From contig NC_053422.1 in NCBI RefSeq assembly GCF_016859285.1, positions 12,881,501-12,945,500 on the forward strand: a stretch of DNA of 64,000 nucleotides, read 5' to 3'. Shown here in pieces: positions 1 to 11,099 of the stretch. Each line of letters begins with the position of its first letter. Positions within the stretch are counted from its first letter, which is position 1. The notes beneath the pieces are model-generated. The model was given only the letters and a program-made list of their open reading frames with translations, was not told where the DNA came from and did not search any database. Source of the DNA: Xiphias gladius (Eukaryota > Chordata > Actinopteri > Istiophoriformes > Xiphiidae). Made by a program: the position numbers and the translations under genes.

Positions 1-559
1 ACTCAGAGTTCCCCTCTCAACTGTTAATATAGTTACATTTAAATAACTGTTTGGGGCCAAGAGAGGTCAAATTATTCAGAATTTCACAAAATATCAAAGG
101 TTAGAGAAAAGTCCAAAAACTGACAACAGATTTGTGTAAGAGAACTTTTTTTTTTTCCTTTCCTCTCCCATTAAACATCTCACGACCCCACAAAATTACC
201 CTTTGACCTTTTGGAGGGGCCTGCACCACTGGCGAGGAATCTGTGGACTCAAATACCTACAGTAATTGCGTCTAAAAGACTGGCTGATCAAAACTGAAGA
301 GATATAGTGTAAGGCATGGAAAGACTCAACCGTGTCCCGGGAATTCAAAAATCGACAGTGAATTAAAATCAGGGTAAACAGACTGCTTCTAAACTCCACT
401 GCAGAGGCACAACTAAAACTTCTCCATAGAGACCGAGATATTTGAAGTTGTATCAATAAGTTGTGTGCCTCCCTGACACGAATTTTTGTGTTTATTCTGT
501 AAAAAGTATTTGGGAGAAAATAAAATTGAAGTTCTTTAAATATATAATTATGTATCAAT

Positions 560-705
560 TAAAGGGGACTGATGCGCCTGTACTTTTACTTAAAAGGGGC
601 TTTTGAATGCAGGACTTTGACAAGTAGCGAAGTACTTTTACATTTTTATTCTGATGCTTTGAACTAAGTGGAAGATCTGAGAACTTCTTCCACCACTGAC
701 CGGTA
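560..705 (+). repeat. Dispersed fish repeat, 'AAGTACTTTTACTT' family
   Basis: The stretch has repeated short AGTACTTTTAC-like blocks and ends with CTTCTTCCACCACTG, the characteristic end of a dispersed repeat common in percomorph genomes. Related fragments lie at 33232-33305, 35315-35375 and 61184-61347. The family assignment comes from memory of the consensus, not from a search. The first ~560 bases of the window show no other structure. Confidence 0.6.
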
Positions 706-802
706 ATACCTTTAATGCCTTAAGTGTAACCGGGGCTTAGCACACCTTGAGTAACTGTTACATAATGCTCCGCAACAGGTACATGTCGCCTCGCCGAGCT
801 GC

Positions 803-809
803 TGTTTAC
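803..809 (+). promoter_or_regulatory. FOXO core motif TGTTTAC
   Basis: TGTTTAC is the reverse of the forkhead core GTAAACA. It lies in the CpG-rich block upstream of foxo4. It is a sequence match only. Confidence 0.3.
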
Positions 810-888
810 GCCCGCGCGCCGGCGAATGACCGACTCGGTTTCCCAGAAATCCAGTCGGCGCAGGCGCAGAGCGCGTTGCCTGACAGTG

Positions 889-895
889 GTAAACA
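889..895 (+). promoter_or_regulatory. FOXO core motif GTAAACA
   Basis: GTAAACA is an exact forkhead/FOXO (DAF-16 family) core. It is immediately followed by GACGTCA, a CRE-like motif. It lies about 1.6 kb upstream of the foxo4 ATG. Confidence 0.35.
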
Positions 896-1339
896 GACGT
901 CAGAAGGGAGTCTTCGCCTCGAGTCAAAACAAAACAAAACAAAACAAGTCAAAAAGACACCGAAGGAGTGAATTTTCGGAGAGCCACGACGACAGGAACT
1001 CCTACCGACGCCACCGCTGATCAAAAACGGCCACTTGGACGGAGTTATGTGAGGGTTTTCGCGGACTTTTCCACGGATTGTAAACTCTGGAGTAGCAGGA
1101 GCTTAACCAGCTAGCGTTACGGAGGCTGTCGTGCTGTTTTCAAAGTGCGGCGAGTGGGAGCCGACAGACCTCCGAGGCGACCCAGCTTCACCCAGCACCC
1201 GGGGATCGGCTCCGTAGCTCGTGTACCGGGACCTCGGGGCGAAGACCGTTCGAGCTGCGAGCTGCGGGCCGCGGTCGAAGGGTGGTCTCTCTAACCGCTT
1301 CTTCGAGCATCGTGTGCCGCGGCAGGAGTGTGGAGAAAC

Positions 1340-1393
1340 ATGGCAGATGGTGACATGCGCCTGGCCGCAATGTGGCGGACCGTGCAGACCTGA
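1340..1393 (+). CDS. Possible upstream ORF, 17 codons, foxo4 leader
   Basis: An ATG with A at -3 and G at +4 opens a 17-residue reading frame ending in TGA, with two further internal ATGs. If the foxo4 transcript starts upstream of it, this would be a uORF. Nothing shows that it is transcribed or translated, and it resembles no protein I know. Confidence 0.2.
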   Translation: MADGDMRLAAMWRTVQT

Positions 1394-1712
1394 GGCATTG
1401 ACTTTTCTTACTACATCTCTCTCTTCGGCTCACACATTTAACAACTCAGATACTATTAAACCGTTACCTACGTCTCTCGATCCCTTCCCCTCTCTCCTCG
1501 CTCGACATTTCTTCGGTTGTTCAGTCGCTTCAACGTACAGGCCACGGAGACGGCGGCCAGCACTGTTTTTCACACTTTTAGACAGTCGATGAGCAAAACC
1601 GCAGCTCTGTTGATCTGTCATTTTTACACTTGGATCTGCCGGACCGGTTTTTTTTTTTTTTGTTGAAGTTTGGGTGGAGGTATTTTGTCTTGTGAGGAGC
1701 CCAGACATCACG

Positions 1713-1720
1713 TTGTTTAC
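1713..1720 (+). promoter_or_regulatory. FOXO binding element TTGTTTAC
   Basis: TTGTTTAC is a full match to the DAF-16/FOXO binding element. It is the third such site within 920 bp upstream of foxo4, consistent with FOXO auto- or cross-regulation, which is inferred only. Confidence 0.4.
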
Positions 1721-2475
1721 ATGTGGAGACGCGGACAGGGGCTCTCCTGAGAAGCTCCTTTGTAACAGCAGCCAGCTAATCCCTGTTTGTAGCCTTTAAA
1801 GCGCTACAGTTAAAAGGAAAAAAAAAAATAGATACATCCTGGGTTTGAATCAGAAAATTTATATTTAGTTTGATAAATCTGGTACGAAAGAAACAACCAC
1901 TTTAGGTTGATTTTTATCTTTACTCTGTGCCTGGTTACATTTTAAAGAAACGGATTAAAGTACACTTTTGCAACACACACCCATTGACAGATATTTAAAT
2001 CGAGTGTTTTTTGTAACAGAAATTGAATTATTTTATGTCCATATACACGCATGGTTTTGTAATTCGTTTCCAAACGAGCCAAGGCTGCTGTAGATCCAGA
2101 TGTTTGGGTGCACATTACCACACTGCCACTTTTGTTTTTATTTCATTCAAACAAAGGGACTCTCATCCCAGCCCTGCCTCATTCTATATAAATCGGAAGG
2201 TTTATGATAGTTACTATTAAGGAGATTATTTGGGTTCCCTAATCTCCAATCTGAGGATTAACCGAGGCTATTGGTGTGTCCAGATTATTACGTCTCTTTT
2301 CTAGGCCCCTCAGTGGGTGAAGCGTCTCGTTTTTGTGTCAGGAAGTTTTTTTTTTCCTTTTTTTTTTTTTTTTCTTTTTGCATTTCACGCATCATCCGCT
2401 CAAAGTTAAAGTTTAAAGGTAAATGTTTTAAGTGGTTCCCATCTTTGTGGTTGAGTGGAAGTTCAGCGGACCGCC

Positions 2476-3687
2476 ATGGAGGAGTCGTCGGTGCCCCCGA
2501 TTGACCCAGATTTCGAGCCGCAGAGCAGACCCCGCTCCTGCACGTGGCCGCTGCCGAGACCCGACATCTCGGCTGTCAAACCGGAGGGGGCGGATGGCGC
2601 CGAGTCCGCCGCCGGTACCCCGCCCGCCGACGAGGACAAGACCGAGCCGCAGCAAATCACGTCCGAGCCCGAGAAGGCTGCGGCGGCGGCCGAGGGCGGG
2701 GTCGTGGCCGGCGTGGGCGGAGCCGGCGCGACACCCCGCAAGGGATCGTCGCGGCGCAACGCGTGGGGGAACCAGAGCTACGCGGACCTGATCAGCCAGG
2801 CCATCGAGAACTCCCCCGATAAGAGGCTGACCCTGGCGCAGATCTACGAGTGGATGGTGAAAACAGTGCCTTACTTCAGAGACAAGGGAGACAGCAACAG
2901 CTCAGCTGGCTGGAAGGTGAGTACGTGGGTGGCGAACGTCTTTGTTGCGCCATTTAACGAGATGGGACTCTAATGCTTTGAGCGCCACAAGTCACGGCTT
3001 TATAGCTTTACAAGTCATGATCACGGAAGCAATGATTTAATGGCCTAAGCAGGGAGGGGGGGCTGGAAATGTGATCGATTAATCGGTCGATCTATAATAC
3101 ATCCATCAGAGAACAGTGAAGAAAGACCATACAGCAGCAGGGGACGTGATTATATGTCTTGTTTTGTCCGTCAACCAGTCCAAACCCCCAAATAATCAAT
3201 TTACTATAATGAAAGGTGAGGAACAGCAGCAGATTCTCACAACTGAGAGCTTGGAGCCATAAAACCTGTTGGCGTTTTTCCATGAAAGTGACTTAATCAC
3301 TTAAATAATAATAATTAAATCGATTATCATAATGGTTAGCGATTCATTTTCTTTCTTTCAACTTATCGATTAATTGACTGATTGTTGCAGCTCCATATAC
3401 AATCCCAGCACTTTGAATATCTTCAGTTGTCTTATTGTGTTTTTACTGTGTTTATGCATTAATGTTTCTTATGCCTTTTTTGCTGCAAAAACCGTTTTGT
3501 CGGATAATAAAGATCTGATCTGAACTGACCTGGGATAAATCTGACTTAGTAAATACTTTTGTAGCATTAGTTCACACCAGTGGTTCCCAAACTTTTTTTT
3601 TTTTTAGCTTGTAACCCCTTGAAACAAAGTTGTTTTTTATCCACTTTTTTGATGAATTTATATATATGTTTGTGTGTGTATATATGC

Positions 3688-3721
<34 letters not shown>

Positions 3722-3858
3722 TCATGTGTATGCGTATGTGTGTGTGTTTGTGTGTGTGTATATGCGTATATATGTATATGTATATGTATATATAGATATA
3801 TACATATATAAACACACATACACATATATATACATATGTATGTGTGTATATATTAGTT

Positions 3859-3889
<31 letters not shown>

Positions 3890-5681
3890 ATGTATATAAT
3901 GTGTAAGTGTATATAATGTGTAAGTGTATATAATGTGTAACAAGTGTTTTCTGTTTTTTTCATTTAGTGACCCCTCAGAGTTATCTTTTGACCCTGGAGG
4001 GGAGTCCCGACTCCCAGATTGGGAATCAGTAGTTTAGACGATAAAATACTGTCATGATTCTCAAAAATAAAAGTGTCCTTCAGTTAATTATATGTCCAGG
4101 ATGATTTAAACCTTGCCTACAATTTTCATAATTTCCTTTTTTGTTTCTTCCTGTTTTCAGAATTCCATCCGCCACAATTTATCACTCCACAACAAGTTCT
4201 TGAGGGTACACAATGAATCAACAGGAAAGAGCTCCTGGTGGATGCTCAACCCAGAAGGAGGGAAGACTGGGAAAGCTCCTCGCCGCCGGGCCGCCTCAAT
4301 GGACAACAGCAGCAAACTGCTGAAGAGTCGCATGAGGGCCAAGCAGACCAAGAAGCAGGCGGGAGCGGCCGGCCTGGGTGGCGCCGGAGGGGCACTGCAG
4401 GGTGACGGCAGCACAGGGTCAGCGGGCGCAGACAGCCCTAATTCGTCCCAGCAGTTTCCCAAATGGGGGGTCAACAGCAGTAGCCCCTCGTCCCGAGGCA
4501 GCCTGGACGACACTGACATGTGGACCACCTTCCGGCCACGCACAAGCTCTGATGCCAGCACCCTGAGCGGACGTCTGTCCCCCATCGCTCCCGGACAGGA
4601 GGACGACGACAACCTGCCTGAGGATGGACTGCTAGGAAGATACACTGCCAGCAGCTTGACCCCCACCCTCACCGAGACCCTCATGGAGGAGCTGGATCTG
4701 ATCGACGGCCTCACATTGATGACGGGGCAGCAGGGAGGGGCCAGTCCCAGCACTGCCCCTCCGGCACCTCCCACTCCTCTGCCCTCCGCCTCCACTCTGC
4801 TGCCTCGAGGCCCCGGCTTCTCCTCCTTCCATCAGCTGCAACCATCCGGCCTCCAACAGGCCCCCACCCACACCGGGACCCAGGCCTCCATCCCTCAGTG
4901 CGGACCCAGCAGCAAAGAGCCGTCGACCTTCAGCAACTCTCTCTTCAACCCCATATCCAGCTCCGGGGCTCGTGGGAGCAGCCACTACAGCAGCCACGTG
5001 CCCTCCAGTCTGGAAGCACTGCTCACCTCTGACTCCCCTCCTCCGAGTGATGTCATGATGACCCAGGTGGACCCCCTCATGCCCACTCCCGGTGGGGTGG
5101 GCCTGATGGGTTTGGGCACATCTGTGGTGGGCGTGAGGTCCAAACCTAATCAGCTGCTGTTGGGTAAAGGGCTGGAGCCGAACACAGTGGCCCCCATGGC
5201 GCTGCAGGCTCAGATGCAGCCTCAGCAGCACCACCTTCACCAGCAGCAGCCGCAGCCGCAGCCGCAGCCACAACAACAACACCAGCATCACTCACAGATG
5301 GGGCTGGGGATGATCCTCTCAGGTATGTCTCAGGACCTGTCACAGCTCTCTGCTCTCAAAGCCCAGCATGCCACGGTGCCCGCTGTGGGCTCTCTACACG
5401 GAGGGCCTGTGGCCGCAGCCAATCCCGGCGCGAGTCTGCAGGCGATGGGTCAGTTTGGAGCTCCGTCCTGCTTCTCCACCGGTCAGGACCGACTGCCCAC
5501 AGACTTGGACATAGACATGTTCACGGAAAACCTGGATTGTGACGTTGATTACATCATCAACAGTGACCTCATGGACGGCGACGGCATCGATTTCAACTTT
5601 GACCCCATACTGCCTGGCGGCCAAGGCTACGTAGGCCCGGCCACCACACAGGGCTCCGCTCACAACTGGGTCCCCAGCTAA
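2476..5681 (+). CDS. foxo4: Forkhead box O4 transcription factor
   Basis: Two coding exons, 2476-2916 and 4161-5681, join in phase 0 (AAG|GTGAGT ... TTTTCAG|AAT) to give 653 residues. The start at 2476 has a strong GCCATGG context. A GTG at 2455 is in frame but is not a plausible start. The forkhead domain covers about residues 95-185 and is split by the intron after AGWK, as in other FOXO genes. [13 protein letters not shown] and LEALLTSD (NR box, residues 431-438) fit FOXO4 better than FOXO1 or FOXO3. Three AKT sites are intact: Thr23 (RPRSCT), Ser193 (RRRAAS) and Ser277 (RPRTSS). A leucine-rich export-like segment is at 313-334, a Gln/Pro/His tract at about 496-527, and the acidic transactivation segment at 592-632. 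By family knowledge it binds GTAAACA sites, is excluded from the nucleus by PI3K-AKT signalling, and activates stress, cell-cycle and metabolic genes. Human FOXO4 is 505 residues. The extra length lies in low-complexity linkers and a C-terminal tail ending WVPS. Confidence 0.95.
3062..3397. repeat. Dispersed repeat, 'ATCGATTAATCG' family, copy 1
   Basis: It is bounded by TCGATTAATCG-like blocks and ends GATTGTTGCAGCTCC. It has the inner blocks TCTTGTTTTGTCC and ATTCTCAC seen in the other copies. It lies in the foxo4 intron. I recognise the family as a common percomorph repeat of uncertain class. Confidence 0.7.
3656..3935. repeat. Compound TG/TA microsatellite
   Basis: Alternating runs of (TG)n, TATG and (TA)n extend for about 280 bp in the foxo4 intron, ending with three copies of a ~16 bp GTGTATATAATGTGTAA unit. 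ORFs in this block are artefacts of the repeat. Confidence 0.9.
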
Positions 5682-5761
5682 TTCCTCAGCTGACCACACA
5701 AAGTTAGCCAGGTACACCGGTCGGTCTCCGTTTTTTTTATCACACAAAGACACTAAAACTA

Positions 5762-6100
5762 TTAGGGTCCAATTAATGACTATTTTCATTAACAATGAAT
5801 CTACTGTTAAATATTTGTTTTGTTTCTAAATGTCAGAAAATAGTGAAATAGCACGTTTCCCAGAGTTCAAGGTGACCACTTCAGATGTCTTTGATTTATC
5901 TTTTGTCAAAAACCCAAAGATATTTAATTTACAATTACTTAAAACAAGGAAAACAGCAAATCCTCACATTTTAGAAGCTGAAAGGAGGCGAATCACTGGG
6001 ATTTTGGCTCGATTTAAAAAAAACTTAAATGATGAGAGATGATGGACAGAAAATTAATTTTCAAAAAATTTTGATGCGCTTTAATTTTACGTTTGACTAC
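5762..6100. repeat. Dispersed repeat, 'ATCGATTAATCG' family, copy 2
   Basis: It carries the family's internal blocks AAATGTCAGAAAATAGTGAA, ACCCAAAGATATT and CTCACATTTTAGAAGCTG. It lies just downstream of the foxo4 stop and so is probably part of the mRNA 3'UTR. A 70-codon ORF here is a by-product of the repeat. Confidence 0.75.
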
Positions 6101-7635
6101 CATGCAAACCATTCAAAAATTGTAATAAAGGATCTCAACTCAGTGAGATGGCTTTAATACAACAAGTACACAATTTGAATTTATGAGACTGCCGTCAGTG
6201 ACCTTTTTATCGTCTTTTCTTGCAGGAACTGATCTCCAATCAAGATGACCTCACAATATGACAAAACAACCGGTGCATTCCTCCTCCTTGCTGGCTGATT
6301 TTCAAATACAATGCTTTTCTTGGACTTTAAAGACAGAACCAGACCTCGCTCATGTCATGTGCCAAGACATGCAGAGGACAGGGAGGAGATTCAGGCTACT
6401 ATGCACAATTTTTCTCCCCTTTTTTATTTTATTTTTTTTTTTTTATTTTTTTAAATAACACTTGCAACGATTTGGCTGCTAGCCATTTTTTATCTTTTAA
6501 TCCAAACTGTTGATTTTTAAAGACGTGTGAAATAATGTTTTTAGAGTGAAAAGACAAATCCTGAACTCCCCTCTGCTGGGAGTTTATATTACAGTTACGT
6601 TTCACCAGAATAGCTTTAGGGTCGATGCGGTACCCCTGATCTCGACGGCTTTGGTATTGAAGACTCAACAGGCATTTTTGCAGAAATGGCCAGTTTTCCA
6701 TCGACACTTGCCTAGCATGAAATGCCAGGCCGAATGCTGTTTGGTTGTCTGAATGAGGTGCACGTACTCTGCTGCACCAGCCCCTCCCCTCAAGAGGAAA
6801 CGTTTCATCGTCGGAGTCGGTAAAAACTTTGAGGATTGTGACTGTGTTGTAAAGAGGTGACCGATAAAGACTTGACGACCGGAGGTATAAAATGTTTGAT
6901 TGAACATTGGCTACACATCTTGCCCAACTGTGTACTTGGACTACAATTATATGTACGATTAAATTTCCCACTTTAGAGGAAAAAAGTTTTAAGATGATGG
7001 GGTTTTTTTTTTTTTTTTCAGTTATATGTGGTGGTTCACTTAAGAGGGTATGTATTTGCAGTTTGGCATTTTTGACTTCAATCCAGTGTGTTAAGGTAGA
7101 TGTCATTTAGATGGTGGTTTTTTTTTTTTTTTTGTTTGTTTTTAATCCCTGATGTGCAGTTCAACTAACAAATGAAGAAATGTGATTTGTGACATACACG
7201 GGGCATTCAAGGGTAAATTTATTTGCCAACAAGTGATTGGTTGGTCAAGTATTATATTGTCTTAGACAGCAATATGCCTCCACTGTCAAATGGTCTACCT
7301 GATTCTTTTGTTTCTTCCTTTTGTTTTTTTTTTTTTTGTTGGGTTTTTTTTTCGAGCCTGTGCATTTTCAAAGCACTTAGGTTTCCTGCGACACAGGGAC
7401 CCCAAACTAAGAGAATATATCCACATTAGGGTTATACCATTTCATTATAAAAGAGCTTAAATCCTGTTTTAAAAAAAACAAAACAAAAAAAAAAACATGT
7501 AATGTACACGTTGCACATGTACATGATGACACGCTATGCAGATTTATCAGGAGAACAAAATTAAATCTTGAAGGAAATTTGAAAAAATCGCTTCTTGAAG
7601 GGTTTTGCTATTTAACACTTTCCTGATATTTAGTC

Positions 7636-7663
7636 GGGGGGAGGGAGGGAGGGGGAGGGAGGG
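7636..7663 (+). promoter_or_regulatory. G-quadruplex-forming motif in foxo4 3'UTR
   Basis: Six runs of three or more G (6,3,3,5,3,3) are separated by single A bases on the foxo4 sense strand. This exceeds the usual G3+N1-7 rule and would form a very stable quadruplex in DNA or RNA. Function is not shown. Confidence 0.6.
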
Positions 7664-9647
7664 TGACAGCGGTGTGGGTGCTTCAGGTCAGAATATCCTC
7701 TCACACTTTAATTATTCAGTACTAATGTTCAAGAAATTAATTCACTGTGTGAGAAGTTAAAAAAAAGAATATATTTGATTATAGTTTTAATATACAATTT
7801 AGATGGAGGTAATAAATGAGATATTAATACATATGAATATATTACTGATGACAAGTGATGTCTTTTTTACATTGGAGGAAACATTTTCAGATAATTTTTA
7901 ACGGTAATTTTCTATACTTTTATTTTTGTAAAGGATGAGATGCATGTAGATTTTTTTACATAACCAAAGGAACACTAATATTTGCATCCGCATGGCATTT
8001 AGGGAGCGCTTTGGCCTGACACAGTATGTATCGGTGTACATAAGCTTTGCAAAAGACGCCTGTAACATGAAATCTGACTTTGAAAGCGGCAAAGTGCATA
8101 ATACTTGACCATTTTGACTAAAAATTCCCAATGATCTGCCTCATTCTTATTTTTATGCATTAATGCATTGTGAATCAAACTTTAAAAAAAAAAAAAAAAA
8201 AAAAAAATCCCGCAGAAAAGTGGCACGACGTAAAGAAAACCTCTGTCGTGCCCCTTTCTCATCTCAAAATGAGACTAATGCAACCGTTACCTCTCAGGGT
8301 CACTCGAAAGAAAAGCGACAGGAGAACAACTGCGCAGTCGTTAACAGAAAAGGTGACAATAGCAAAAAAATGTTTCACACACTTTTCTCTGTTACGACAG
8401 ACTGGAAACCACCACGCCGCGTCTGTGTTTTGTTTTCCTGGAGACATTTCTGTCTTGTAAAGAGCTGATCTCAAATTTGACTTCCCTTTCTAGAGAAACG
8501 TATTGTATGTCTCCAGCCATGTTTGTCAGTACTAGCCTATTCCGTGTTTTTTTTTTTTTTTACTGCCAATATTTAAAACACTATAGCATGATGTTACTCT
8601 GTAGCCGGATGGACTTTATTTCATCACCCCCCTTAAAATTTTGTGTTTTGTATTTGTAATTGCTTCGTTCATAACTGTCAACTTTTTTGTGATCAGAAAT
8701 TACAATCCCGGCAGTTCAAACTCTTATTATACATCATTTCACTGTAGCTATATGAATATGTTAGCCTCGGATTTATATAAAGCGCTCTCTTTTTTTCTGC
8801 ACACTTTTTCTTTTTTTTTTTCTGAATGGTGCTAGAGGTCTTCTGTGACATATCCCGGAGTACGCCATGATGCAGTGGGTGCATATCAGGGCCTTTGAAT
8901 TTTTGAATTTTCTGTCTTCAGCACAAGGATCTTGATTTGGTGTTATGGCAGAAAGTAGCACACAATCAACAATCCCTTCCCCTCTTTGCTTTTATGTTTT
9001 TATGTATATGATAACCCCCCCCCCCCAGCCTTGTCACTTGAAAAGATCTGGAGACCAGCTCGTTAAAACTGCATGATTTTCTTATTATTTTAAATCTTAA
9101 CATGTAATTATTTTAGGAAGTTGTATGTGCAACAGCCCCCCCCCCCCCCCCGTTTATCTACACTAATGGTCATGTGTTGGAAATGTTATTAACAGTTGAT
9201 AGGACAGACTGGAGCATGTAAAGGTGGTTGGTTTGTGAGAATCGGCTGCACCAGGCTATGAGGTCTCTAGTTTACTGTTGCCGCCTCAAAAAGGGCAGGT
9301 GTGGTGTTACTACTTCCCTTGTATCTCCCCCTCTATGTAGTTAAACTATCTACATATTTTTTCTTCAGTTTTCTTAAAGTAGCAGTTAGTCCCTGTACGT
9401 TTGCTTTGAAATTTAAAATTGCCCCATTTGATACAGTATTTTAGTATTCGGCAAGGGTTGTTTTTGTTTTTTGTTTTTTTCCATAGGGGAGGGTGGGGTG
9501 GACAGGGAATGATAAGTTGTGCATAAGCCAATTATGTTTATGATTTTTGATTAATGTCGATAGTTTTTTTCCCCCCCCTCAATTTTTTTTTCTCTCTTTA
9601 CGCATTGTAAAGTCAGCCAGAGATGACAAACAGTTCTGAACAGCAGA

Positions 9648-9662
9648 AATAAATTCAATAAA
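9648..9662 (+). terminator. Tandem AATAAA polyadenylation signals of foxo4
   Basis: AATAAA occurs at 9648-9653 and again at 9657-9662, followed within about 15-30 bases by T- and GT-rich sequence. No gene lies between the foxo4 stop and this point. Confidence 0.6.
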
Positions 9663-9783
9663 ACTGTTTAACCCACTTTGTCTGAGTCGCTGGTGCAAAG
9701 TTAAGAGTTTTGATGCTTCAGACATTAGTTGTTTTTTTTGTTTTGTTTTTTGATGACAGACTGTGTCCAGTTCTGCAGGTCTG

Positions 9784-9797
9784 CCACTAGGGGGCGC
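9784..9797 (+). promoter_or_regulatory. Consensus CTCF-binding motif
   Basis: CCACTAGGGGGCGC followed by TG matches every position of the CCASYAGRKGGCRC core consensus for CTCF. It lies about 120 bp beyond the foxo4 polyadenylation signals, in the gap between two convergent genes, where an insulator or loop anchor would be plausible. Confidence 0.5.
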
Positions 9798-10138
9798 TGC
9801 TGCCCAAGAATACTGCTGCTAAGTAATAAACCAACCACACAAATACAGTCACCGCATATATACAGTAGCACATAAATGTACTTTGTACTGTACGTTATTA
9901 AAACAAACTAGAAATGAAACTGGAGTGTTCAAGTTCATTCTTGACTTTGGAAACAGTAGTTTGTTCAAAAGATTTTAACTTGAGGTCCACTTACAAATGT
10001 GAACCCCACTTTTTAAATATTTCATGTTTTCTTCCAACTACATGTGCTGTGAGGACTATACCATCATTTTTTGCCAGCTTTGGCTTATTTACAAGAAATC
10101 AAGTGTTTTACAATCTTGCCAGTCACAGTGTTTCGGGT

Positions 10139-10650
10139 TTTAAAGGGCAAGTTCACGTTTTTTTCAACCTGTCTTGAAATAATACTCACATGCCCATGCG
10201 TACAGTCTTGGGTCGCTGTGATCATTCCTCCTCTCCATTACTGGCTGTGAGGAGATCTCTCCCTAGTGAGGTTTCAGTATAAGTGATAGAGGACAAAATC
10301 CAAAGTCCTCGTTTGTGCAAAAATGTATTTTAAAGCTCTACCAAACCTGCAATAAGGCTTCAGAGGTTGGGGAACCTTCCCAAGTTACCGTGTTTACTAT
10401 CCGTCCACTGTAGCCCAGCAAGGAAAAGCTGTCTCAGCAAACGAAAAGGAAATTTTGGGTTAAAAAGGCTGACTTTAGAAGACACCCACGTGATGTCAGA
10501 AGTCAGACTGCTGAAGTTACATTAGGATGGTTGTCTTCAAAACCAGTATGGACAGAAGGAACAATTCGTGAATTTTGATGTACATATTAACATCTGAATA
10601 TTGGTTTAAGACAGGCTTGAAAAAAATGTGAGCTCGTTCTTCAATGCATC
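10139..10650. mobile_element. Non-autonomous DNA element with ~40 bp terminal inverted repeats
   Basis: The left end (AAAGGGCAAGTTCACG then a T run, CAACCTGTCTTGAAA) is matched in reverse complement by the right end (TTTAAGACAGGCTTGAAAAA...GTGAGCTCG). The ~500 bp interior is itself partly self-complementary and has no ORF. I recognise it as a widespread percomorph MITE-like repeat. A fragment of the same family lies at 37585-37885. Confidence 0.7.
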
Positions 10651-11099
10651 ATCTTTCCTCCCTGACAGCTAACGATTCCCATTCATTTCAGTATGTGAAA
10701 GCATTATAATCAGCTTGCAGACTTGAAACCTGATGGACATCAGTGCATTTTCAAATCAATCTACAAATATGACTGTATGACCTGGGCCATTGTGTGTTCA
10801 TTTTGTGTTTTAACACACAAAATGTTTTTTGTGTGTAATGTGTTTTTTTTTTAGGCAAATATATAAGTTGTAATTTTGGGCGATACAATTAAAATTGACT
10901 TGACAACAGTGAAAGTGATGTAGTGTGATGAATTAGCTAATTCAAAAAAAAAAAAAAAACAGTGCGTTTTCATGTGGTCAGATAATTGAAAATGGCTGCC
11001 TAGGGCGTTTATGTGATTTTTTTTACTTGGAAAAAATACCTGGTATGGTTCTTTGAGGTATCCTGTAGAAGAAAGAAAAACAGACAACAGTAGGCAGCA

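Larger units (their letters stand above)
750..1760 (+). promoter_or_regulatory. foxo4: CpG-rich promoter / 5' leader region of foxo4
   Basis: This block is visibly richer in CG dinucleotides than the flanking AT-rich DNA, and lies 0.7-1.7 kb upstream of the foxo4 start codon on the same strand. It contains three FOXO-type core motifs (803-809, 889-895, 1713-1720) and an AGACGTCA CRE-like octamer near 896. No TATA box is evident. The transcription start and any 5'UTR intron cannot be fixed from sequence alone. The DNA from 1760 to 2475 is AT-rich with T-runs and has no recognisable coding content. Confidence 0.55.
5682..9675 (+). other. foxo4: Long 3'UTR of foxo4
   Basis: From the stop codon to a pair of AATAAA signals (9648 and 9657) there is about 4 kb of T-rich, non-coding sequence. 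No other gene is visible on either strand. It contains a dispersed repeat, a G-quadruplex motif, a 24-base A run (8184-8207) that could cause internal oligo-dT priming, and C runs near 9016 and 9136. FOXO mRNAs usually have multi-kilobase 3'UTRs. The exact extent is inferred from the last good polyadenylation signal. Confidence 0.6.

Noticed and set aside
2455-2475. In-frame upstream start for foxo4 at 2455
   Set aside because: The codon is GTG, not ATG, and the ATG at 2476 has a near-ideal context and begins where FOXO N-termini align.
3567-3943. ORFs of Y/I/H/C-rich peptides
   Set aside because: They are translations of TG/TA microsatellites; the same applies at 19194-19473, 35554-36094, 40719-41213 and 48185-48407.
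2476-5681. Identity as foxo1 or foxo3
   Set aside because: [21 protein letters not shown] with TQVDP and the X-type neighbours fit FOXO4; FOXO1 and FOXO3 have NLSYADLI and different LxxLL contexts.
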